Source of the DNA: a virus
Strand: one strand, 5' to 3'
IMG/VR virus record: IMGVR_UViG_3300007640_000192
Span: 1-26,415 of that record
DNA length: 26,415 nucleotides
Part shown: one piece after another, positions 1 through 8,600 of the stretch
Layout: each line of letters starts with the position of its first letter
Position numbering within the stretch: the first letter of the stretch is position 1
The notes under the pieces: generated by a model
What the model was told of the DNA's origin: nothing
Seen by the model: only the letters and a program-made list of their open reading frames with translations
Database searches by the model: none
Translations under genes and position numbers: made by a program

Positions 1-1131
1 AGTCACAGACTCATTAGCAACAAAATTTCCAGATCCAGAAGTTCCTGGATTGGAAATTGTAATTGATGGAGCAACAGTATATCCAGAACCAGCATTAGAA
101 ACGTAAACTGTAGATACTGAACCAGAAGAATTTAAATATGCAACACCAGTTGCAGTTGTTCCCAGTCCAACTGGAGAAGAGAACGTAATGGTTGGCGTTG
201 TTGCATATCCAGAACCACTGTTTGTTACTGTTATAACTCCAACGACACCACTAGTTGTAATTCCTGTTGTTGCTGCAGCTCCAGCACCACCGCCACCTAT
301 GAAAACTATTCCTGGAGCGACAGTATATCCCATTCCGGGATTTGTAATATAAACTGCTTGAACTTTTGATGTTTTATTACCATTACAGTCAACTATTCCA
401 GAAATCATAGTTGCAATTCCTGTTGCAGTTACACCTCCATTAGGAGCAGAAGATATTGCAACAGTTGGAATAGAAGTGTACCCCTCACCTCTTCTTGTAA
501 CAGTTACATAATTTAATCCACCATTTACCAACCCAGTAATTGCTGTTGCTGTTACTGCTGTTCCAACCATTGTAAGAGTTTGGGTATATCTAAGATCTAC
601 AAAATTATTATCAATCTCTTCAATATTGGTATCAACATCTTCATCCTGATATCTAAAGAGTTCGCATGTCAATTCATAAACATAATTTTTTTGTAACTGA
701 TAAAATGGTTTTTCATGTTCAACATATTTTATTTCAAAAATTCTATCACCTAAAGGAAAATAAATTAGATCTCCTTCTTTGGGCCTAGTTGCTAATTCAA
801 TATTGGATAAGTTCTTTATCAAAGGAGTAATATAGGTTTCAAATCTCTCTTTCGATATGACTATTCTCATATCATCAAGTTCTTGAATCCCAAATTTTGA
901 CAGAATAGTTCCTTGTCCAGAATAACCATCATAAGTATCAACATATGCCTCTATGGGATATGCATTGTCAAATTTAGATTCAATTACCTCACGAATAACT
1001 GTATTTTTTGTGTAGTATTTTCTTGGAATATAATAAACTTCAACGCCATACATGCGTAGTTGTTCATTGATCAAGTCTTGAACAAGACTTTGTTCGGTTT
1101 TTGATCCCTGTTGAAAAAATGGATTAAGCAT
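1..1131 (-). CDS. 14: Neck protein gp14, 3' end outside the window
   Basis: The frame is open from the ATG at 1131 to the window edge, giving 377 residues without a stop. The first ~190 residues align with T4 gp14 (256 residues). RMYGVEVYYIPRKYY matches QMRGVECYYVPREYV, and YDGYSG is followed by KFGIQE. PKEGDLIYFP is identical to T4, and PFYQL follows the same spacing. Instead of the T4 ending, residues from about 205 onward consist of four tandem beta-type repeats with a GxGY core (near residues 215, 260, 300 and 345). The protein is therefore already at least 120 residues longer than T4 gp14. It lies four bases after gp13 with no strong Shine-Dalgarno sequence. gp14 is a neck component; what the repeat tail does is unknown. 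Confidence 0.92.
   Translation of the reverse strand, partial: MLNPFFQQGSKTEQSLVQDLINEQLRMYGVEVYYIPRKYYTKNTVIREVIESKFDNAYPIEAYVDTYDGYSGQGTILSKFGIQELDDMRIVISKERFETYITPLIKNLSNIELATRPKEGDLIYFPLGDRIFEIKYVEHEKPFYQLQKNYVYELTCELFRYQDEDVDTNIEEIDNNFVDLRYTQTLTMVGTAVTATAITGLVNGGLNYVTVTRRGEGYTSIPTVAISSAPNGGVTATGIATMISGIVDCNGNKTSKVQAVYITNPGMGYTVAPGIVFIGGGGAGAAATTGITTSGVVGVITVTNSGSGYATTPTITFSSPVGLGTTATGVAYLNSSGSVSTVYVSNAGSGYTVAPSITISNPGTSGSGNFVANESVT
54..520 (-). repeat. Four tandem GxGY repeats in the gp14 C-terminal region
   Basis: The repeat unit is about 40-45 residues, with the core (V/I)-T/S-N-x-G-x-GY-T-x-x-P-x-(I/V)-x-(I/F)-S. Copies read TRRGEGYTSIPTVAIS, TNPGMGYTVAPGIVF, TNSGSGYATTPTITFS and SNAGSGYTVAPSITIS. 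On the plus strand the shared core appears as repeated TATCCAGAACC-like words. A fifth partial unit may begin at the edge. Confidence 0.8.
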
Positions 1132-1135
1132 GATA

Positions 1136-1984
1136 TTAACCAATCATATCTAATGGTGGTAATTCATAAGTATTTGACATCTTCTCCATTATTGCATCTA
1201 TTTCTTTTTGAGCATCATCATATATTTGTCTTCCGTTTAGTTCTACTCCTCCAGGAAGTTTTACTCCTTGGAATTTAATCAAGTTTTGTCCCCACTGCCT
1301 CTTAATTAAAGATGTTAAATATGGTTTTAAGAAAGAGTCATTCCATACTCTTGAAAAATCATTTGGATTGAGCAGTCTCCAACAATCTATTACCAAATAA
1401 TCACCAACACTCATACTTCCCCAATCAATGTCTAAGTACAATCTGTCCATCCTTTGATTAAATCTTATTTGCTTATCTGTTGTCAGAAGAAAATCAATAT
1501 CTTCAAGATAAGTTTTAGTCATTGCATAAGTTAAAAGTTCTGTAGATCCCCAGTAGTAAATATCGTTTAAAAATAACTGATATTTAACACTAAACATATT
1601 ATTTGTTATGGAATTTGTTCCATCAAATTTGAATATTTTGTTTATTCCAATAATGGATGATGGAATCTGCAAATAGTTACTATTTTCTGTATATGTAAAT
1701 GTAGTCGCTGTTCCTACAATTGATGTTGTTGCTGTTGTAGTTACAATTCCAGCGACAGAACTTTGTCCTGCAGGAGCTCTTCCTCTATTAATATCGTCTT
1801 GTGTGATTTGATATTTCAGATAAATCTGAGTTACACCGTCAAAATGTCTTTCGTTAAAAAATTGCAGCGCGTCATCAACAAGATCATCAATTTGCTCGTC
1901 GGCAACGTTGATCTCCAAAACTGGCGCTCCCAGTTTCCTTTTACAATAATCTATTAACTCTTGTCTAGAGGTTGGTTGCGCCAT
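1136..1984 (-). CDS. 13: Neck protein gp13
   Basis: This 282-residue protein is similar in length to T4 gp13 (309 residues), which with gp14 forms the neck that closes the filled head and receives the tail. The N-terminal region LGAPVLEINVADEQIDD (about 18-34) followed by HFDGV (47-51) aligns with GGPVIQVEVTDEQI and the YHFDGV segment of T4 gp13. The C-terminal half has WGSMSVGDYLVIDCWR, then KRQWGQNLIKFQGVKLPGGV, then a helical end finishing with LPPLDMIG, the pattern of cyanophage gp13. The start at 1984 follows a late promoter core, and no other ATG is better placed. The stop is four bases before the gp14 start, as expected for a coupled gp13-gp14 pair. Confidence 0.93.
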   Translation of the reverse strand: MAQPTSRQELIDYCKRKLGAPVLEINVADEQIDDLVDDALQFFNERHFDGVTQIYLKYQITQDDINRGRAPAGQSSVAGIVTTTATTSIVGTATTFTYTENSNYLQIPSSIIGINKIFKFDGTNSITNNMFSVKYQLFLNDIYYWGSTELLTYAMTKTYLEDIDFLLTTDKQIRFNQRMDRLYLDIDWGSMSVGDYLVIDCWRLLNPNDFSRVWNDSFLKPYLTSLIKRQWGQNLIKFQGVKLPGGVELNGRQIYDDAQKEIDAIMEKMSNTYELPPLDMIG

Positions 1985-2005
1985 TTAATTATTATCTCTA
2001 AAAAA

Positions 2006-2013
2006 TATTTATG
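2006..2013 (-). promoter_or_regulatory. T4-type late promoter core before gp13
   Basis: The minus strand reads CATAAATA, one mismatch from the consensus, 21 bases before the gp13 ATG. It includes the TAA stop codon of the 128-residue gene. An AGAG sequence lies between it and the ATG. It would start the gp13-gp14 neck unit. Confidence 0.6.
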
Positions 2014-2395
2014 GTGCTGAAGAAATGCCAGCTAGTACCAAAACATTCCCCTCGGCAATTCTATAAACAGATGATCCAGAACTAACTAAAACATCATAAA
2101 CATATCTACCTTCACTCAGATTTCTAGTTGAAGATGAATTAAGAGTTAAGTCAAACTTTCCTCCAGCTTCGCTAGTAAATCCAACATTAAAGGTTGCTGA
2201 TGGATATAAAGTCGATCCAACAGAAACGCTTTTTGTCATCTGAGAGGATGCAGTCCAACTAGTAAAGTCAAATGCTGATCCTGAAGTGTTTAATACTGTA
2301 AATTTGCCTGTGAATGTTGATCCTGTGTTAATCGTTAAATTAACACCATACGCAACACCAGAGTCAGGATCAAATGTAATAGTATGCCTTGACAT
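2009..2395 (-). CDS. Small beta-rich virion protein, 128 residues
   Basis: The protein has an N-terminal TITFDPDSG segment and then a pattern I recognise from small structural proteins of marine myoviruses: SAFDFTSWTASSQMTKS at about residues 40-56, then a GGKFDLTLNSSSTRNL region. It ends with EGRYVYDVLVSSG and a final strand EGNVLVLAG (about 96-123). All predicted structure is beta, resembling a short immunoglobulin-like or fibre-base domain. No signal peptide or membrane segment is seen. It has its own perfect late promoter core and an AGG ribosome-binding site nine bases before the ATG. Its stop codon overlaps the gp13 promoter core. Its place between baseplate and neck genes, where T4 has wac (fibritin), suggests a fibre-linked or neck-linked virion protein, but I cannot show that. 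Confidence 0.75.
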   Translation of the reverse strand: MSRHTITFDPDSGVAYGVNLTINTGSTFTGKFTVLNTSGSAFDFTSWTASSQMTKSVSVGSTLYPSATFNVGFTSEAGGKFDLTLNSSSTRNLSEGRYVYDVLVSSGSSVYRIAEGNVLVLAGISSAP

Positions 2396-2410
2396 TATAG
2401 GTTGCCTATT

Positions 2411-2647
2411 TTAATTATTTATAGATTGATTTTTAGCAATTTGTATCAATAAATTTTTTATTTCACTAATATCATTTTTTACAGAATTCATTTCCATTTC
2501 TAAAGAATTAATTTTTTCTCTTTCACCATCCATTTTTTTCTTAGAATTTAAATATGATTCATAATCATTTTTATTTGTATTCACAATAGCATTCGATAAA
2601 TTATCCCGGTATAAACCGGGATTTCCTTCAACTGGTATTAGATCCAT
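2411..2647 (-). CDS. Small coiled-coil protein, 78 residues, unknown function
   Basis: I choose the ATG at 2647, one base after the DUF4815 stop (TGA at 2651-2649). An upstream ATG at 2692 would add 15 residues (Leu-rich) and overlap the DUF4815 gene by 44 bases, which is less likely. The N-terminus MDLIPVEGNPGLYRD, followed by a NAIVNTN segment, is a form I recall in small proteins of T4-like cyanophages. Residues about 43-72 have heptad-spaced Ile/Leu/Val/Met (I46, L49, V56, I60, I63, L66, I70) and look like one amphipathic coiled coil. There is no signal peptide. No clear Shine-Dalgarno sequence is present, so re-initiation after the giant gene is likely. The gene contains a perfect GC-rich hairpin near its 5' end, and its 3' end overlaps the next late promoter core. 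A small virion or assembly protein is possible; no function is assigned. Confidence 0.75.
   Translation of the reverse strand: MDLIPVEGNPGLYRDNLSNAIVNTNKNDYESYLNSKKKMDGEREKINSLEMEMNSVKNDISEIKNLLIQIAKNQSINN
2416..2423 (-). promoter_or_regulatory. Perfect T4 late promoter core before the 128-residue gene
   Basis: The minus strand reads TATAAATA, identical to the T4 late consensus, 20 bases before the ATG at 2395. It overlaps the last codons of the 78-residue gene. An AGG at a normal ribosome-binding distance (nine bases before the ATG) follows it. Confidence 0.75.
2603..2622 (-). other. Perfect 8-bp GC-rich hairpin just downstream of the DUF4815 stop
   Basis: ATCCCGGT and ACCGGGAT form a perfect inverted repeat around a four-base loop (TTAT on the minus-strand RNA). 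It lies inside the 78-residue gene, where it encodes the conserved NPGLYRD residues, 26 bases after the DUF4815 stop. It is the most GC-rich short segment I noticed in this A+T-rich region. No U-run follows, so it is not a canonical intrinsic terminator. Confidence 0.7.
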
Positions 2648-2648
2648 A

Positions 2649-5600
2649 TCAAGCAAGAGCAATAACTCTAAAGTTTTTAATGATTGGAACAAAAGCTTGA
2701 TTTGTTGATGTTCCTATCAATTTAATTCTAAAGAATTTGAATGGTTGTAATTTATCAATAACAAACTTATATTCTCTAAACAGTGCTCCATTTGGTTCGT
2801 AAGCATAATCATCAACTTTTTTAACATTTGAGGATGCTTGTCCATTATTATTTGCAGGATTTATTACATTGCCATAAATGTCAACATTTTGATATCCTGG
2901 GAATGGAGCAAAGATTGTTTCATTGACTTGAGTTTCTTGATCAACAGCATAGAATGCTCTAAGATCACTAAAGTTGCTAATGTATCCATCAACAATAACT
3001 TGAATAGAAGTTGCTGGATTTTCCAGTGCAACGTTCTTAGTTACATAATAGAATCCGTTTGGATCATTAACGGTATCATTGACTCTAAAGTCAGTTGCAT
3101 AGTTTGAAATTGGATTATTTACTCTATTCGATGTAAATATGATGCTATTGTTTTGAAGATCGATTGCTGGAGAAATTCTTGAATCTGAAGTTGTAAAGTT
3201 TACATTCATTGTGAATGATTTATCACCAGGTAAAGAACTCAGATATTGATTCTCATTAACCTTAGATGCAACAATTCTTGGAGAATCAAAGTAATTTGCT
3301 TGATTTAATGAAATCTGCTTAAATCCTTTATCAACATAAGGCGCTTCAGATCCATTAAGACTTCTTCCAGTAACTGTTCTAACAGATGGAACAATACCAG
3401 TTCCGGTTGGAGAAATTACTCTTACATTTGGTGTAATCAATTCATATTGAATGTTATATGTTGACTTCGCCTTAAGTCCTCCTCCAATCTTGCTTTGATT
3501 GAAATGCAACTCTGGCAAGCTAACAGATGAAGATCTATCAATTCCATTTGATGTCATATCAACTTTTACATTATAGAAGTCAAATCCTCTTGGATCGGAT
3601 ACTGTGACATCAGATAATGTATGTGTCTTGTTGATTCTTCTTAAAGAAACTCCATTCAATTCATACTTATAAACTAAATCTCCAGAAAGATAACTAAATG
3701 CTTTAGTTCCATCAATTTGTCTTGTTACTCCAGTGAGAGTATTTGCAGAAACTCCTGTATAAGAAACAATTTCATTTCCGATCAAAGCATAACCAGGATT
3801 TGTAGCCCCAACACTTACATTTTCGAAAGAACCAAAATTAGCAGTGCTTGCAACTGAAATGTTGCCAGTTGAAGAGGATGTATAATTCGAATTCAGTGTT
3901 GTTGGAATTATATCTGATTGAGCATCAGAAATTGTGACTTTGTTGACTCCAGAATGCATACCATGGTTTCTTTGGAACACTTTGAAGTGAAGTCCATCAG
4001 AAACTTCAGTTATTGGTGAAATTGCCAAAACATTTCCGCCAATTTGTCCATTTAACTGTGTAGTAACACCAGCATTGTTGAGATATTGGATTGATTTACC
4101 AACTCCAGTTTCAAAAGCACCTTGGACATCTGAAACAATAAGTTGATTCTGTCCACTGAGTTGTGAAATGCTGAGTCTTATTCCACTGCCGAGACTATTT
4201 GATCCAATTTGAATTGGAGAAACAATGTCACCGATAGTATATCCAGTTCCACCATTAACAATAGTTGCTCCAACTGCAACACCATTATTGATATGAATAT
4301 CAGCGGTAGCATTTATCCCATTTCCAATAACACTGGTTAATGCAACACCAGTATATGTAAGACTTGCAGCAGAAGGAGTATATCCAACACCCGCATTGGT
4401 GATATTTAAGTCTCCGGTTGCTGTTCCTCCATAACCAATAAGTTTTCCGGAAACATTAACTCCATTTTGGAGAATAGTATTTCCAATCGTAATTTCTTGA
4501 TCATTTACTGTAGTTCCAATACCAATTCTTACAGTATTGGATGTCATTGTGATTGGATTTGCTGTCAACAATTCAAGATCTTTGGAGAGATCTGGGTTAA
4601 AGAATTGTACACTTCCAGATGGAACAAAGTTTGCTCTATAAAGTTCAAATGTCAAGTCCTCATATTGGCTTGGAGTCCATGTTGATGCGTTTTGAGATTT
4701 GAAGAGAGAACCAAGTAATCTTTGAGTTGAAACTAAGATTTGTCCTCTTTCAGTTCCCAAAGTGGAAATATCAGATTCGCCAAGTCTAGAAATCCAAACA
4801 GTATATTCTGTTGAATTTGAAATTACAACAATTGCATACTCTCTTTGTCCTTGGAGATAAACTGGAGATTCAAATTCAAATGTCGTTGCTACACTTGCAT
4901 CTGAAGAAACATTTACATCATCTGGGGTTAATTCAACTTCAGAGTATGGAAGAATTTTTTGAGATGGAGTTCCTAACTCAACTTCTCTGATCTGAACCGT
5001 TACAGGAAGATCATTTGCTTTAGCGGCAAAATACAAATCAATCTTAGTTACAAATATTCCAGTTTCATCATCAACAATAAAACTTTGTGCAAGAGGATCT
5101 CTATATTCTCCAGTAAGTCTAGAACTAGAACTAGTTCCGCTTACAAAAGTTGTTGAGGATGATGCACTATCTCCAATAGTTCTTGTTTGTAAGAAGTTAT
5201 CATTATGTTCAACTCTTGCATTTCTCAGAGATAGCGTAACTTCTTGTGTATTATCAATATCTCCTTGAGAATAGAAAATTTCTTCTGCAGAAGTTGTAAC
5301 TACTCCAGGAACTTTGGAATCAATAGAACTACTTGTTAATCTAAATCTTGTTCTACCTGTTTCAAAAATTGGGTTTGAAGAATTATTTCCATTTGGAACC
5401 AAGAAGGAACCAATAACAGTACCAAGTCTATCAGTTACAAGTCTGACATTTGATACAGTTGCCTCCGCACCACTGCTCTGTCCCTTTAAGAGCATTCCAG
5501 TTCTTACATTTCCTCTAAAGTTTGGTTGACTCTCATCTGCCAAACTAAATGTATCTATATTCAATATTGTTGAAGTAGCCGAGTACAATGCTGGAACTTG

Positions 5601-8600
5601 ATTTTCTCTATCATATGGATTTCTTTCAAAGATATCAGTGGGATTATTATAAGGGCCGTACTTGTGATTTGATGTAGATACTCTAAAGACAATTGTTGGT
5701 GAAGACTGAGTATCAATGTTTGTTGTAGTTTGTGAGCTTGGCATGTAACCAATCACAGTTTCGCCAACTTGGAAAACTCCTGTTGACATTTGAATTTCAA
5801 GAAGTTTGCTGAGGCAGAAAGAATTTACATCGACATTATCAAAGAATGGATAAACTTGAGTAAATGGTTTTAATCTTCTTCCCGTAAATTCAATATTACG
5901 AGATCTCATGAAGTTGATAATGTTTCTGCTTGTAATTCTATCACCAAGAGATTCTGTATCAATTTGCTCAGTTACAGTTGTTTGAGTTCCTCTTCTTTGT
6001 TGTTGTAAATCAACTCCAACAGTTCCACTTATTGTTGTGGATGTTGTCGTACTTGTATTTTCTTCCTCTACCATGAAGGTACTAGGAACGCTAGATGCTC
6101 CAGATCTATCAGCAGCTGAATCTCTAAATTCTCCTAATGATCCTTGTCTAGTGGAAGTGCTAGAAGAACTTGAAGAACTTTGGCTGGATGATAATTCAAA
6201 AGTTACGTCAACACCAGTAGTCTCCCAAGATTGCCAGATGATGGGACTGATACCAGATCTTGAACCATCAGCAGCAGTCCTAACTTCTGCTCTCATTGCC
6301 TCAGCAACGCCCAGGAATGATCCCTCCATTTCAACACTGTTAACTGCTTGGCGATTAACATCAATCCAAACATCAACTGTTGGTTCAAATTCTAAAGTTC
6401 CTTGCCAGAATTTAACTAAGAATGGAGTAACACTTTCAGTTCTAGTTGCAAATGGTTGTTTTAACCATGAAGTATCGGAATAATTGAGAGTTACTACACT
6501 ATTTGATCTCTTAATATTAGTTCCAAGAATATCTGCAAATCTCTTGTCTTGATTTGCGATCGTTGTTGTACCAATTCCAGCTATTGAAGTTGAGCCAATC
6601 TCAAGATTCAGAGCAGTTGTGTAGTGAGAAGGCCTACATTCTGCTTTTCTAATATCAACACTATTTTTTGCTCCAATATTTGAATCTTGTGATGTTCTGT
6701 TTAAGAATCCATCTACAAAAATTCCAGATTTGAATCTATTCAATCCATTCGCATCAGAAACAAAAAGATTTAAGGTATTTGTTTCTAAATTAGATAAAGA
6801 TGTGTAGTATTCGAGATTTTGAATTCTTCTTTCTAATCTAAAGATATCATTCATTTGATATCTCTTATGATCAACTGTGCTAACTCTTGCATCCTGTGCT
6901 GAATACAAATATGCTGGTAAAAATACGTTAGCAATATTCATCGCACCAGAAACTTCTTCTGGAAGTTTTGGATTATCGTCTGGTGCTCCAAATTTTACAA
7001 TGAATATTCCATCTTTATCAAGATAAACTCTATCAATTCTTGGTAGATAATATGAATATGATAAAGTCATAGATTCGTCGGATGCAATTACATCTCTAGA
7101 ACTATGTTGTCCAGATGAACCGCCATTAAATGATCTTCCATTAAATTCTAATGGAGAATTTGCTCCCTCAACAACTGTATAATCAACAACTCTAGGTCTT
7201 GCATCTATAATATCAGTATTTCTTATGGAATTTAATGTTGCAATTTCACTTCCATAATCAAATGCATTGTAAGATTCTACTGTTGTAATGTCTCCAGTAT
7301 CTGAAGAATCATAATATCCTTTCGAGAAGAATACTTTTAATTTTCTTGTTGGTTCTGAAGAATCAGATCTTCTAATAATTCTCGAATAATCATAATGTGT
7401 AAGTTTTTGTCCATTTGAGAATCTATAATTGGAAGTTACATTCTTACTTCCACTACTTAAATTTGAAGAAACAACAGCATTAACCCCAGATTGTGAGAAA
7501 GTTACAACTTCACCAACTTCAAAAGAAATATTATTTTCATATATGAATCCAATGTTTGTATCACTATTTCTTGTGATATAAAGTGCTTTAGCACCACTAG
7601 TTTGTCCGGTAATTTCTTCACCAATAATTAAATCATTAGTTGTTGCTGAAGGCCCATCCATTGAACCCAATGACATTGATGGTGAAACGGGATCAGAAGT
7701 ATTTTCTGATTCAAAAATGCCATAAATTCGAATTACATCAGGAACATTTAGAGAAATAATCTCATCTTGAATTCTAGTTCCATATGGATAATTGCCATAA
7801 GTCAATCCATCTGCAAAAGTGGTGTTTCCAATTCCAGATCCTTGATACTTCGACTTGTTGATTACAATAGAATCAACAATTTTCTTCTTTTTAACTTTAG
7901 ATTTGATATTATTCTTTCTTCTTGTTGTAACTAAAGTAGCTCCAGTGTCGTTACTTCCTAAACCATTAATGGTAAGTTGAGTTGAACCGACAGTAAATGC
8001 AAACTTATCTTCAGTTAGAACTTCTAATGATCCATCAGATCTAATTAAAGAATATCTTTCCTCATCAAAAGGTAAAAATACTTCATTAGTTCCAGCTAAA
8101 ACAGTTGTAGTAGATCCATCAGTTATATCTACAGATTCGCTCTTTCTAATGATAAGATTTGATGTGGTGATATCAATAGTTGCAATGTTGCTCTTTGGAA
8201 ATACACTGAAAATACTATTGTTTCCTGCAAAATTTCCACTACCGATACTGGTTGGAATGTTGGATCTGAGAACGGTTAAGTCGGTTAAACTCAGAGAGGT
8301 TGCAGACAATCCACCATCACAAACTCCGGTTACAGTAGTAACTCCAGATACTACTATTGAGTTTGTCTGAACACTTGTAACTCTTGCAAAAGATTTATCT
8401 GTTAATCCTGGACGAGAGTAACTAACCAAATTTCCTGTAGTTACAATGCCAGGGAAAGCAACTTCTGACGTTGTTATTGTTGCAACCCCAGCACTGGCAG
8501 AACTAATTGAAGAAATGCCAATAACTCTTGATGATACTTGCAGTAAATCGGCAGAGAATGTTCCACCAAAACCAACACTACCAAAAATGGATTTTACATC

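Noticed and set aside
1-520. Repeated TATCCAGAACC-like words that might suggest a CRISPR array or direct DNA repeat
   Set aside because: They are irregular in length and spacing and lie in frame in gp14, where they encode the GxGY protein repeat.
2411-2692. Longer form of the small coiled-coil protein starting at 2692
   Set aside because: The extra Leu-rich residues overlap the DUF4815 coding end by 44 bases; the ATG at 2647, one base after the DUF4815 stop, begins at the recognisable MDLIPV segment.
6037-6483. 148-codon open frame on the plus strand
   Set aside because: It is antisense to the Ser-rich and flanking region of the DUF4815 gene, has no ribosome-binding site or promoter, and its composition mirrors the complement of the real gene.
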